In this document: positions 37,481 through 48,085 of the stretch, in pieces
Layout: every line of letters begins with the position of its first letter
Position numbering within the stretch: the first letter of the stretch is position 1
DNA from: Taibaiella sp.
GTDB lineage: Bacteria > Bacteroidota > Bacteroidia > Chitinophagales > Chitinophagaceae
Assembly: GCA_019739295.1 (NCBI GenBank)
Contig: JAHHDV010000021.1
Coordinates: 7,554-71,553 of the forward strand
Reading direction: 5' to 3'
DNA length: 64,000 nt
Made by a program: the position numbers and the translations under genes
Notes under the pieces: model-generated
Seen by the model: the letters and a program-made list of their open reading frames with translations, nothing else
What the model was told of the DNA's origin: nothing
Databases searched by the model: none

Positions 37481-38536
37481 ATGACCTTCAAAACTGACAG
37501 CATTATAGATGAGCTGAAATCTAATCTCGAAAAAATCCAGAAAGGATACGAAACACTGCAGCATATCGATGATGTAGATGTGGCCGTTACACCCAAGAAA
37601 TTGGTATGGCAAAGAGATAAAGTAAAACTCTACCATTATGAGACAGACCATAAAGTAAAAGCTAAAATTCCTACTATTGTCAGCTTCGCTATGCTGAACA
37701 GGCATGATGTGCTGGATTTACAGCAGGATAGAAGCCTGATCAAGAAATTATTGGAAGAAGGCCTGGATATTTATATCATGGACTGGGGCTATCCTACGCA
37801 GGCAGATAAGTACCTGACCATGGAAGACTACATCGACGGATATTATAATGATGCCGTAGATTACATCCGGAAGACCACCGGCCATAAGAAAATCAATATG
37901 CAGGGGATCTGCCAGGGTGGCACATATTCTATGATCTACTGCTGCAGGTATCCCGGGAAGATCAATAGCCTGGTAACCTACGTAGCACCGTTTGATTTTG
38001 ATGATCAGGACAACATGCTCTTTACCTGGACAAAGTATATCGACATCGATACTATGGTAGACAGTATAGGCACCATACAGGGTGAAATGATTGACTCCGC
38101 ATTCTCTATGCTGAAGCCCTCGATGAATATCAGCAAATATATCGGGGTCCTCAATTCCCTGGAAGACAAAGATAAAATGCTTAACTTCCTGAGGATGGAA
38201 CGATGGAAAGCAGATCTTCCTGCCATCCCGGGCGAGATGTACAGAAAGTATATTAAAGACCTGTTCAGGGACAACAAGCTGATTAAAGGAGAAATGGAAT
38301 TGGGAGGTGAAATAGTGGACCTGAAAAAAATGACGGTTCCGTATCTCAATGTATATGCACTTCAGGACAATATCATCCCGAACAGCAGTACCAAAGCAAT
38401 TATGGACAAAATCGGTTCTAAAGACAAAACAGAGATCCCGTTCCCCGGGGGACACATTGGTGTATTCGTAGGTGGTAAAAGCCAAAAAGAATTAGCCCCG
38501 GCTGTCGCCAAATGGACGATCGAAAAAAGTAAATAA
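37481..38536 (+). CDS. phaC: Class III-type poly(3-hydroxyalkanoate) synthase subunit PhaC
   Basis: 351 residues, the length of class III PhaC. Alpha/beta-hydrolase core: IDWGYP-equivalent IMDWGYPTQADKYLT, the lipase-like box GICQGGTYS with the catalytic cysteine (about residue 145) and VTYVAPFDFDDQDNMLF. It continues with NFLRMERWKADLP, VYALQDNIIPNSS (aspartate) and PGGHIGVFVGGKSQKE (histidine). The pattern matches Allochromatium-type PhaC closely. Role: polymerisation of hydroxyacyl-CoA into PHA granules. Class III enzymes need PhaE; no PhaE, PhaA, PhaB or phasin gene is visible nearby. PHA synthesis is rare in Bacteroidota, so either PhaE is elsewhere or the enzyme works alone or has another use. 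Confidence 0.9.
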   Translation: MTFKTDSIIDELKSNLEKIQKGYETLQHIDDVDVAVTPKKLVWQRDKVKLYHYETDHKVKAKIPTIVSFAMLNRHDVLDLQQDRSLIKKLLEEGLDIYIMDWGYPTQADKYLTMEDYIDGYYNDAVDYIRKTTGHKKINMQGICQGGTYSMIYCCRYPGKINSLVTYVAPFDFDDQDNMLFTWTKYIDIDTMVDSIGTIQGEMIDSAFSMLKPSMNISKYIGVLNSLEDKDKMLNFLRMERWKADLPAIPGEMYRKYIKDLFRDNKLIKGEMELGGEIVDLKKMTVPYLNVYALQDNIIPNSSTKAIMDKIGSKDKTEIPFPGGHIGVFVGGKSQKELAPAVAKWTIEKSK

Positions 38537-38590
38537 ATAGGTTCCGGTTCACCGGGAAGAAAATAATATCCTGACTATGGGAACATAAAA

Positions 38591-38623
38591 ACAAGGGAAG
38601 CCAATTGGCTTCCCTTGTTTTTT
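38591..38623. terminator. Bidirectional terminator between phaC and the T9SS protein
   Basis: Arms ACAAGGGAAGCC and GGCTTCCCTTGT are perfect (12 bp) with an AATT loop and a T run on one side. The flanking genes converge on it. Confidence 0.85.
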
Positions 38624-38654
38624 CCTTATCTCAGTCGATAATCTTCCAGATAGC

Positions 38655-41600
38655 TTACCGGACTACCTGGAATTTCTTGATTAATGCTCCATGGTCAGAT
38701 TGAATATGGATATAATAGGAGCCGCTTGGAAGATTGTTCACATCCAGCTGGTAGCTATGCACCATGTCCAGTTCCTGGGTAAGAAGAACCTGTCCCAGGC
38801 TGTTGATCACTTTCAGCTGGCTCATCCTGATACCTTCTTTAGAAGAAATGTTCAGATATTGCTGGGTAGGGTTCGGATAGATATCCAGGGACTGGGAGTT
38901 TTCGGTATCGTCTATACCTAAAGCTATCGTTACGAAAGTATAATAGGTTACCGTGCCGCAGCTGCTGGTTACTTCCAGTTTTACCTCATAGCTTCCCGGT
39001 TCTTCATAATTATGTCCCGGGGCTGTTTCCGTGCTCGTATGGCCATCTCCGAAATCCCAACTGTAGGATATGACATTTTCCGGGTGTAATGGTGTAAAGG
39101 AGAACCCGTCAGGGCCGAGATTTTCCACGATGATACCATCGATACTCGGTGCAAATCCATCCTGGATTACATTGATGGTATCCGATCCCATACAACCATA
39201 CTCATTGGTTACCAACACAATGTAAGTACCTTCTACATCTACGGTAATGATCTGTGTAGTCTCACTGTTGCTCCAGTAATATTTGTTTCCGTCCGTACCG
39301 GCATCTAAGACAACCTCACTGCCTTCACACACGGAAATATCCGGTCCCAGATCTACTTCAGGAGAAGGGTTCAACGTTAAGTTAGCCGTATCGCTGCTGA
39401 TACAACCCCATTCATTGGTCGCCTGTATCCAGAACTGCTCTGTAGATCCTCCCGTGCTGGTAGCTGTGATACTTGGCGTAGTCGCGCCTGTATTCCACAG
39501 TAATGAAGTTCCTGCAGGTTGTTCAGGTGTCGTATTCAGGGTAATCGTGTTATTGAATAAGCAGTATACACCATCTTCAATATCAATCTCCACTACCGGG
39601 GTGTCTCTGATGAAGGCCTCTACCGGTACCGCTTCTGATACGCATCCTGCAAAGCTGAAGATAACATTGGGCAGTTCATTGCTTGTCCATTCCCCTGTCT
39701 CTCCACATGAATTTCCTTCGTCTGAAGTACTGTAAAATAGCATCTGTCCCGGAGTGTTGGTATATTTATGTGTACCGGTAGCAGTCCAGAATGCTTCTAC
39801 ATTGCTCCAGCAGATTTGCACCACGATCCCCGATATGCCATCATAGAATAAAGGTGTAGAAAACGGGAATACCTGCCAGCCTGTTTCTGTAGGGGTAAAC
39901 AGCGCATTATAATAAACCTCGGTAAATCCGTCAGTCTGCCAATCCGTCAAATAATTCATAGTAGAAGGAACGAATTTCACACTGACCGTATAATCCGGGA
40001 TTCCTTCCGACGGAAGTCCTGCCAGGTTAAACTGGAGATTTTCTATGACCCCGGTCGTACCTCCGGATTCGGCTATTTGATCTGCAGTATACAGCATCTG
40101 CATCGTAGATCTTCTTTCATTGATATTGAATGGGCCTACATTCCACATAGAGCTGCTCGAAGTTGATTCCCCGATCTGAACCAGATTGGCCGGGAAGGCT
40201 CCTCCTCTTACATAATACGTTGTGGTAGCACTGATCTCAGGTGTCATGATGGTCTCTCCTTCATCAAACGGCACATCACTATCAGGGGTCTCATACCAGT
40301 ATACAAAACCAGATCCCAGAGATGCAGAAAGCTCTACAGATCCCGGACCGCAATGCTGACCCGAAAAGACCTCAGGAGTCTCCGGACTAATGGTTTCTAC
40401 AAGTACATTTTCAGAATACATCACGACCACATCATCACATTTGACCGCACAGCGGAAATATGTATTCGTACCTACATCGCTCATTACATAACCGGGAGCA
40501 GACAGGTCAGGAGATACGCTTGTCCATGAGCCGGTTCCTGTCGGAGAGGATTCCCACTCATAAGAGATGCCAAAAGCCAGCGGGATATCCGTACCCAATG
40601 ACAGGTATATATTTCCTGTGCCACACACCGCTGCCGGGGAAGATGTCGCTATTACCGTTTCAGGCCATTCCACATCTGCACAATTAGGCGCAGGAGTGAT
40701 TATGATACCATAATCTTCGGCTTCTCCATCCCAGAAACTCTCACAGGCATCGAAATCTGTATTCCAGCCCACAGTCCTCACCCGCATTTTGGTCCATCCG
40801 GCAGCCGCATCCCCAGGTACTGTGAAATCGGCAACAAAAGATCCTCCCGGATCAATCGGAACAGCGGATTCTCCAATAATTTCATCTTCTTCGAAGACTC
40901 CGTTCTGGTTATAATCGATCCAGATTTTTATACCTCCGGAATTGTTAGTAAGCTCCACCTCTACGGATGCTGATTGTAATTGCATGACCGTAGCGGTATA
41001 TTCTTCAGAATAATCTGTATACCCCGGACCACTTCCTGAAGTACAACCCGTTTCCAGGTTCGAAAAATCTATAATGGCATCAGAAGTACTTACGCCATCG
41101 ATCGTGGAAGACCATGTACATCCATCCACATAAGTTGGTGTGCAGTAACATTCTGTAAAGGGAGAAACACCTATGGTAACCACATTAGTGGTATCTACTT
41201 CTCCGGATGCGGGGCAACTTACAATACACCTGTAATCCGTCGCTTCCAAAATACCTGCTTCATTTAAATAGTGTACGCCTATAGCGCCGTCAATGGTTAC
41301 CCAATCTCCCGTACCTGAAGGTACCCTCATCTGCCAGGTCCTTTCCATTCCTGCACCCAGCGTAGTACCGGTGTTGAATAACATAAATTCCGTAGAAGGA
41401 CAGATGTCAAAAGGAGACAGGCTGCCCGCCGTTAATTCCAATTCATCACATGGCTCCGCTTCAATTACTGTAATGGCATAATCTTCTGCTTCCCCTCCAT
41501 CCCAAGGATCACTCATACAAGGATCAAACCAGATAGACCAGGACCTCGCAGCTACCCGCATCTTTGTAGTACCGGGCACAGCATCTCCAGGAACCTCTAC

Positions 41601-42885
41601 GTTTACCGTAAAGGTACTGCCCGGAGGTAATTCCGTATCAGACTCTCCTACCAGCTCCCCTTCATCATCAAAGGATCCGTTCTGATTCCAGTCGATCCAG
41701 ATCTTAACCCCGCCATTAGTATTGGTGATCGTCGCACTTACCGTAAACATAGAAAAACTGTACTGCTGAAGCCTCGTAATCTTCCGAATAATCTTCATAA
41801 CCACCGGTACAGCCGGTACTCATATTTGAAAAATCCGTAACAGCACCTGCTGTAAATACATCATTGATCGTGACTTCCCAGTCACATCCCCAGGCAAGTA
41901 CCGGTTCACAATAACATTCGGCCACAGGTGTAAGGTCTATCGTTATTTCATTGGTAGTATCCGTCTCCCCTGTAGCATCACAGGTGACAATGCATCTGTA
42001 ATCCGTAGCTTCGGTGATACCGTCCGTATTGGTATAATTGATAGAACCCACTCCCTCAATAGTTACCCATTCTCCTGTCCCTGACGGCACTCTCTGCTGC
42101 CATTCCCGGGTCACTCCCGTAGCGAGCATCGTGCCTGAATTAACAACAGCGAAGGCTACATCCGGGCAAACATCCGAACCAGAAATGGTCCCCACAGCAA
42201 ATGCCACGTCTTCACAGGCTTCCGCGTCTTCATAATCAAATTTAATATATGGAGCCATAGCATCCATCCATGTGGAAGCAGGGGGCGATGCCGGGTCAGG
42301 ATTGGTCCCGTCATTATTGTATACCATAGACCTGGTCTCGGGAGTAAAGTAAGCGACCCAGTCCTGCGAACAATACCATCCTGCAGTATTCTCATCCACT
42401 GCCACGACCACGTTACTCTCTCCATCCCAAAAGAAAGGAGTCGTTAAGGTCAGCTCTACCCACTCACCTGCATCAATGGTGCCCGGAAGGGCCCCGTTGA
42501 AAACTTCGGTCAAAGATGCAAATGGGACCCATGATGAAGCTGTGGTAAATCCCGACACCCCGGTATGGCCCATGTATACTACCCAGTCCTTATAGTTCGC
42601 AGAGGAAGATGAATTCCAGGGGCTCGCCATAAACGAAATTTTGGTGATCAAAACCGGACCGGTGGCACCGGCATCTATCATTTCATCCGATGTATAGATC
42701 TGCTGGGAATAATTGAACCCCATACAGGTCGCTAAAGGGAAATCATATGAAGTCGTTTCATCCGACCCTATGATCAACGTTTGTGCTTTGAGTTGTGCAG
42801 GAAGTAAAAATAAAGCAATCATACTTCCCCATAAAATCAAACGTTGGGAACACGAATTTGTAAAATAAGTTTTCATTATCATCAT
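38655..42885 (-). CDS. Giant T9SS-secreted surface protein with GEVED and PKD domains (one frameshift)
   Basis: Two overlapping frames form one gene. The five-A run at 41753-41757 carries an extra base; removing it joins EDYEASAVQFSMFTVSATIT and gives 1409 residues. A signal peptide starts the protein (ends near AQT, residue about 35). Several GEVED-type modules follow (DWNQNGSFDDEGELVGES, PGDAVPGTTKMRVAARSW, DGGEAEDYAITV and a second set with GEAEDYGI), plus Ig-like and PKD-like segments (SWDFGDGHTSTETAPGHNYEEPG). The last 80 residues are a type A sorting domain (LDIYPNPTQQYLNISS, LPSGSYYIHI). Role: outer-surface adhesin-like or cargo protein exported by PorSS; the ligand is unknown. Confidence 0.9.
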
Positions 42886-43353
42886 TTAAATAGAAAATTT
42901 CGCCCTTAAAGGGCTTTAAATACCTTCACAATAAGACCCTAATATTTTCCAAAAGGTTGGGTTAAAAGTAGGCCTTTCCTACAAAAATGTAGTAGTTTTC
43001 ATATATAAATTAAAAACTAATGTCGCTTCATACAAAGCCTTGCTTTCATATCTGCTTCAACGTTTTAGCTAATTGCAGGAGGTGTTTTGAACCCTGGAAA
43101 CCAAATGACCGGAATATTTCCGGATGCCATCATTTAACTTTTTATTGGAAAACAAAGGGAACTATTCAAATGATCCCTTTTTTTCAAGCGTATTCCTAAC
43201 GATCATAACCGCGTATCAATCTGAATGTATAAAACAAAACCACATATACTTCTTTCCATGGTCCAGGGGGAAGACATTGTTCCTTTTGAAGATACCCTTC
43301 CTTCTTCTTTGAAGCCCCTGTTTTATTTTTATCTTTACATTTTATTTGCATCA
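42886..43353. other. Intergenic region upstream of the T9SS gene and the membrane-protein pair
   Basis: About 470 bases between divergent genes. It holds runs of T/A and short open frames without recognisable products. The T9SS gene promoter should lie here; I saw no clean consensus. Confidence 0.4.
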
Positions 43354-43911
43354 ATGAAAAATATCAAACAAATCCTGTTCTTTCGCTATGTGGATTTGCT
43401 TTATCGAAAGCAGAAAAAAATTTTCTGGCTCTTTTTCATTTTTATACTGCTGAACACCGGGTTAGCAATACTGGGAATAGAAGCTCCGCCGTTCTATAAG
43501 TACGCAATGTACTCTACCCCGGTTGTGACCCGGGATACCATTCATATTTATACAGTGGAGTGTGACGGCATCCCGTTCAATGAGCCTGAATACTGGAATC
43601 ACCACAGAAGGATTATGTTCAATTATACGGTAGAGTACTTTGACCGCTCATTGCAGAATGATTCCATACCCGTTGATCGAAGCAGCACTGAGCACCAGTT
43701 ATCCCGCTATTCCTTTTCTTATCAGAACCTGCTGGATGATATCTATGCTGATATTTCCGATATCAGAGGCTATCCCTCCTGGCTGAAAGCATATATGTCC
43801 CGGCTCCTGGATAAGGAGATCCGCCACGTGGAAGTGTTCAAAACTACAGCAGTGTATGAGCCAAACGGCCATCTCAGGATCCTTAACCAGCAGCTCCTAT
43901 GCAGATCCTGA
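43354..43911 (+). CDS. Predicted membrane-anchored protein of unknown function
   Basis: 185 residues from ATG 43354 (MKNIKQILFFRYVDLLYRKQ); an earlier in-frame ATG at 43225 adds only low-complexity residues. One N-terminal transmembrane helix (KIFWLFFIFILLNTGLAIL) is followed by an extracytoplasmic domain of about 150 residues with YKYAMYSTPVVTRDTIHIYT and HHRRIMFNYTVEYFDR. The last 13 bases overlap the next gene, so the two are likely translated together. I recognise no family. Confidence 0.65.
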   Translation: MKNIKQILFFRYVDLLYRKQKKIFWLFFIFILLNTGLAILGIEAPPFYKYAMYSTPVVTRDTIHIYTVECDGIPFNEPEYWNHHRRIMFNYTVEYFDRSLQNDSIPVDRSSTEHQLSRYSFSYQNLLDDIYADISDIRGYPSWLKAYMSRLLDKEIRHVEVFKTTAVYEPNGHLRILNQQLLCRS

Positions 43912-44765
43912 TCCGGAAAAACATTATCGAAGACATGTCTCCCTCGCTGATGTATCTCATCAAGAGATGCGTGGTGTTGTTCTATATAGCTGATTATATG
44001 TGGAGAGGCTATTCCGGCTTATGGGTATGCCAGCTGGAAGGTAACCCGATGGTCAATATCGGGTACAATCCTTTATTTATGCTCTACGGGATATCTGGTA
44101 TGGAGGAATTTATTGTCAGCAGGTTCTATATAGCCCTCAGCTTCGATCTGCTGCTGCTGCTATCCTGGATATGCATATGGATCCGGCCTGCCCAGAAGGG
44201 GTGGCAGGTCCTTGCTGCAGTCCTGTTCTTTATCTATAGCGTTATCTCCCCCGTCCATATGGCATATGCTGCGCATTACCTGAGTGGAATGGTGATCATG
44301 AACTTCATTTTCCTGTTTCACCAGACACGGACATTCAGCTATATATGGGAAGGAATGCGTTTCTATATCTGCTTTGTTTATGGCTCTGCATTTCTCTGGA
44401 AAGTCATCAACGGGGCTATGTGGTCGCCTGCAGACGGTGTCCAGGTCATCAGGAATAACCTCGGCCAGTACCTTCTTTTAAACCCGGACACGGGAATGGC
44501 GGAAATTTATCGCTGGCTCTTGCGCAACCCCTTATGGGTAGGGCTGGGCACGGTGGCCACTTACCTGATGGAGGGCTTCTTCCTCGTGGGTTTCTTTACC
44601 AAAAAGTACGACCTGATTTTGATCTGGCTGATCCTGCTGATCCACTTTGTGATCAATATCTTCGTAGACACCTCATTTATCGAGTGGTACATTTTCGTTT
44701 TCCCCTTCATCCCCGTTTCCGTCTGGCAACGGGGACAGCGCCACCGCTTTGCAGGGAACCCATAG
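43899..44765 (+). CDS. Multi-pass membrane protein, HTTM/DoxX-like
   Basis: 288 residues with about six transmembrane helices. An alternative start at 43935 (MSPSLMYLIK) is equally plausible. The pattern WVCQLEGNPMVNIGYNPL, then helical pairs, FYICFVYGSAFLWKVINGAMW and a helix ending DTSFIEWYIFVFPFIPV resembles the HTTM/vitamin K carboxylase-like families, but the catalytic residues of gamma-carboxylase are not evident. It overlaps the preceding membrane protein gene. Function unknown. Confidence 0.65.
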   Translation: MQILIRKNIIEDMSPSLMYLIKRCVVLFYIADYMWRGYSGLWVCQLEGNPMVNIGYNPLFMLYGISGMEEFIVSRFYIALSFDLLLLLSWICIWIRPAQKGWQVLAAVLFFIYSVISPVHMAYAAHYLSGMVIMNFIFLFHQTRTFSYIWEGMRFYICFVYGSAFLWKVINGAMWSPADGVQVIRNNLGQYLLLNPDTGMAEIYRWLLRNPLWVGLGTVATYLMEGFFLVGFFTKKYDLILIWLILLIHFVINIFVDTSFIEWYIFVFPFIPVSVWQRGQRHRFAGNP

Positions 44766-44814
44766 GATATTTCCATGTAAATCTTACTTTTTGCCGCAAA
44801 CAATCCTGCATTCT

Positions 44815-45385
44815 GTGGCCCATTCCCTTATTATTTTTGCATCCGGCAGGGGTAGCAATGCCCGTGCCATCATTGAGTATTTTAAAAAACAACGGAGAAG
44901 CGAAGGTCAGCCTCGTCATCAGCAAACAGTCCTGAAGCGGGTGTACTGGAAATCGCAAAAGCAAACCATATCCCCACGATGGTCGTTCAGCCGAAAGCGA
45001 TGGGGCAGGAGGCATTCCTCGATATGCTGGCAGCGCACCGGCCGGGCCTCATCATTCTGGCCGGCTTCCTCAAGAAAGTAACCTGCGCAGGTAGTAGCCC
45101 GGTTCCCGGATAAGATCATCAATATCCACCCGGCACTGTTACCCAGGCATGGGGGTAAAGGTATGTACGGGCACCATGTTCATCAGGCAGTCCTTACAGC
45201 AGGTGAGAAGGAGTCCGGGATCACGATCCATTACGTCAATGAGAAATATGATGAAGGGAATGTCATCTTACAGGCATACTGCCCGGTAAAGAAAGAAGAT
45301 GATGCGGACATGCTGGCGGAAAGAATTCATACCCTGGAGCATTTTTTACTTTCCAAGGACGATTGAATTTCTATTAAAAGGGTAG
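44815..45385 (+). pseudogene. purN: Phosphoribosylglycinamide formyltransferase, frameshifted
   Basis: PurN adds the formyl group in purine synthesis. The start is probably GTG 44815 (MAHSLIIFASGRGSNARAIIEY). Collinear fragments in different frames read NNGEAKVSLVIS, HIPTMVVQPKAMGQEAFLDML, GLIILAGFLKK (near the active site), INIHPALLPRHGGKG (catalytic His) and HYVNEKYDEGNVILQAYC. The C-terminus reads HTLEHFYFPRTIEFLLKG, ending at TAG 45385. All active-site segments are conserved, including N-x-H-P. At least four indels separate them. Because purN is a core biosynthetic gene, consensus error is more likely than loss. Confidence 0.78.
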
Positions 45386-45415
45386 GGATTCTATATATGA
45401 TCCATACAGAAAACG

Positions 45416-45894
45416 CTATACCAGGACCTTTACTACCGGCTGGTACCCGACTTTGAAGTTGAGTGAATTCGCGATAAAGCACATTTTACCTGCTTCCTCA
45501 TGAAGAGCCTGGGCAAGACCGGTCTTGCTTTCATTCGTTATGACGACCTCGGGATATAAAGTGATTTCCGTAAATTTGCCACTCCCGTTTTTATCCTCCC
45601 GCATGACGCCTCGGGCATTGTCCGGTATATTCCATCACGACAATTCCCTGTTCGGAACATAAGTGGAGGTACCAGAGCATATGGCAGGATGCTACCGCCG
45701 AAAGCAGCAGGTCTTCCGGGTTGTGCTTGGACTGGTCCACCGCTGAATGCCGAATCAGAAGGACCCTTCGACCTCCTGCTTACCCTCTATAACTGATCTT
45801 ATAATTCCGGTCATAAGCCCTGTAGTCCAGAGTACCGGAGCCGCGATTGCCCGTCCAGGTAATTTTCGATTGGTATTCGTGATTGCGTTTCCAT
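45416..45894 (-). pseudogene. OsmC family protein, frameshifted
   Basis: Reading from ATG 45894 with one extra G removed gives MKRNHEYQSKITWTGNRGSG and DYRAYDRNYKISYRGKQEVE. Later frames supply NPEDLLLSAVASCHMLWYLHLC (the peroxidatic cysteine within ASCH) and the intact C-terminal part KFTEITLYPEVVITNE, GKMCFIANSL (second cysteine) and YQPVVKVLV. These are the OsmC/Ohr-like landmarks. Role: thiol-dependent organic hydroperoxide reduction in the cytoplasm. At least three indels; the residues are otherwise conserved. Confidence 0.7.
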
Positions 45895-45964
45895 ATCCTA
45901 TGCTGGTTTTGACTCCTAAAGTTACCTTTATTTTTCTAAACCATCAATACCCCGGCAAAAATAA

Positions 45965-46453
45965 CTAAGCCCTTACCTGCTTTTGGATCTCTACCAGCCT
46001 GTTGTATATCGAAATGGTGGTTGGCTTGCTTTTATCCAGGTGGAATATGAACATACCTGTCTCCACATTAAAATAATATTGCTCTACATCATTCTGTATG
46101 CTGAACCATTTGAGCAATCCGTTGATGAGGTTCTCTCCTTCCCACCTGATGATGCTGGACTTCAGATCAAATTGTGTCTCAAAGCCCAGCGTACTCTTGA
46201 AATAAAGGGTATCATGGATGACATAAACGATCCCTGAAGCTTCAAATGCCTTTACTTTCAGGATTTCATCCTGTTTTTTGCCCCTGTTGTAGCGAACTAT
46301 AGCGTGGAAGTCCACACCCGCCGGAAGCTGGCGCAGCAGCTCATTCTGCTTCTTACGCCGGCTGGAAGAAGCCATGTAGGATATCCCGAATATAATCCCT
46401 ACGATGAGCAGGATAAACAGGATCAGCAGTCCGAAGAAGATAAAAGCTTCCAT
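45965..46453 (-). CDS. Membrane-anchored protein of unknown function
   Basis: 162 residues. An N-terminal transmembrane helix (EAFIFFGLLILFILLIVGIIFGISYM) is followed by a basic patch (SSSRRKKQNELLRQL) and a beta-rich cytoplasmic domain of about 110 residues (VRYNRGKKQDEILKVKAF, YVIHDTLYFKSTLGFE, YYFNVETGMFIFHLDKS). I recognise no family; the C-terminal part reads like a PH-like domain, which is only an impression. Confidence 0.6.
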   Translation of the reverse strand: MEAFIFFGLLILFILLIVGIIFGISYMASSSRRKKQNELLRQLPAGVDFHAIVRYNRGKKQDEILKVKAFEASGIVYVIHDTLYFKSTLGFETQFDLKSSIIRWEGENLINGLLKWFSIQNDVEQYYFNVETGMFIFHLDKSKPTTISIYNRLVEIQKQVRA

Positions 46454-46522
46454 AAGCGATGAAGGTTTGTTCCTTACAAATTAAGAACATAGAGCGTTAA
46501 GGGAATGTCATTTTTCTATGAT

Positions 46523-48019
46523 CTATACCTGCCTTTGTGAAAGCTGCAGCACCTGGTGGCAGCGTTCCTGTATCGCGAGGAACTTGTCTTCATCATCAGG
46601 TAGGGTAAGGCCGGTGGAAGGGAATATTTCCTCCAGTTTTTCTTTCCAGCCATTGTCTGTATATTGTTGCGCAAAACATTTTTGCAATACTTCCAGCATA
46701 ATAGCAGCGGCTGTGGAAGCACCGGGAGACGCCCCCAGCAAGGCTGCCAGGCTGCCGTCCGCAGCATGGACGATCTCTGTACCGAACTCCAATACGCCTC
46801 CTGTCTCTTTATCTTTCTTGATCACTTGTACCCGCTGCCCGGCGATCTCCAGGGTCCAGTCCCCGGCTTTTGCTTCCGGGTAGTACTCCAGCAAGGCTTC
46901 TACTCTCTTGCCCCGGGACTGCGTCACCTGCCCGATCAGGTAGCGGGTCAGGTCCATGTTGTCCCATCCTGCCTGCAGCATGGGAAGGATATTGTCAAAG
47001 CTCAGGGAATGCCAGAGGTCTGCAGGGGAACCGTGCTTTAAGAACTTGCTGCTGAACCCGGCATAGGGGCCGAAAAGCAAAGCCTTACCTTCATCTACAT
47101 ACCGGGTATCCAGGTGCGGCACCGACATCGGAGGTGCACCGACGGAAGCCTTGCCGTATACTTTGGCATGGTGCTGGCGGATGACCTGGGGATTGGTGCA
47201 TTTCAGCCACTGACCGCCTACGGGAAAGCCGCCATAATATTTTCCTTCGGGAATGCCTGATTGCTCCAGCAGCAGCAGGGATGCACCTCCTGCACCGATG
47301 AACACAAACGGTGCTTCGTAGTATTTTGTCTCGCCGGTGGTCACGTTCTTCACCTTCACCTGCCATTCCTGCCTATCCCTGCGCTTCAGATCTTCCACTT
47401 CATGGGCCGTCCTGACCCGGACGTGATCCATAGCTTCCAGCCTGCGGAACATAGCGCGGGTCAAAGCCCCGAAATTAACATCCGTTCCCCAGCCCGCATA
47501 GGTTGCCGCCACAGGCTCTCCCGGCGCTCTCCCCTTCATCACCAGGGGCATCCATTCCTCCAGCGCGGCATGCTGCTCAGAATACAGCAGGCCCCGGAAG
47601 TAAGGATGGGTGACCAGGGCCTGGTACCTTTTCCTTAAAAAGGCCACATCCTTTTCTCCTTTCACAAAGCTGACATGCGGTACGGTATGGATGAAAGCCT
47701 TTGCGTCCCTGATTCCGCCCCGGGTGCAGAGATAGGTCCAGAACTGCTTGGATAGTTCGAATTGTTGATAGATCTGAATGGCCTTCCGCGTATCGACCGT
47801 ACCGTCTTCCAGCTCAGGTGTATAGTTCAATTCGCATAAAGCGCTATGCCCTGTGCCGGCATTGTTCCATGCATCAGAACTTTCCAGCGCAGGAGCATCC
47901 AGCCTTTCTATAATATGAATGTCCAGGTCAGGCTGCAGTTCTTTCAGCAAGGTCGCCAGGGTCGCGCTCATGATCCCGGCGCCTATCAGTACCACATCCG
48001 TTTTGATTATCTTTTTCAT
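46523..48019 (-). CDS. mqo: Malate:quinone oxidoreductase
   Basis: 498 residues, the usual Mqo length. The N-terminal FAD-binding Rossmann motif is DVVLIGAGIMSATLATLLKE, preceded by a short basic start. Further family stretches: ERLDAPALESSDAWNNAGTGHSALCELNYTP, SFVKGEKDVAFLRKRYQAL, GGFPVGGQWL and RYVDEGKALLFGPYAGFSSKFL. Role: FAD-dependent, membrane-associated oxidation of malate to oxaloacetate with electrons passed to quinone, replacing or supplementing malate dehydrogenase. It is consistent with a respiratory lifestyle. Confidence 0.95.
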   Translation of the reverse strand: MKKIIKTDVVLIGAGIMSATLATLLKELQPDLDIHIIERLDAPALESSDAWNNAGTGHSALCELNYTPELEDGTVDTRKAIQIYQQFELSKQFWTYLCTRGGIRDAKAFIHTVPHVSFVKGEKDVAFLRKRYQALVTHPYFRGLLYSEQHAALEEWMPLVMKGRAPGEPVAATYAGWGTDVNFGALTRAMFRRLEAMDHVRVRTAHEVEDLKRRDRQEWQVKVKNVTTGETKYYEAPFVFIGAGGASLLLLEQSGIPEGKYYGGFPVGGQWLKCTNPQVIRQHHAKVYGKASVGAPPMSVPHLDTRYVDEGKALLFGPYAGFSSKFLKHGSPADLWHSLSFDNILPMLQAGWDNMDLTRYLIGQVTQSRGKRVEALLEYYPEAKAGDWTLEIAGQRVQVIKKDKETGGVLEFGTEIVHAADGSLAALLGASPGASTAAAIMLEVLQKCFAQQYTDNGWKEKLEEIFPSTGLTLPDDEDKFLAIQERCHQVLQLSQRQV

Positions 48020-48085
48020 GCGTAAATGGTTGAGTCGAATAATCCATATACATCCACCTCCCGAAATCGCGCGTTCTCAAATAAC

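Noticed and set aside
37748..38485. 245-codon minus-strand open frame inside phaC
   Set aside because: Antisense shadow of a conserved enzyme.
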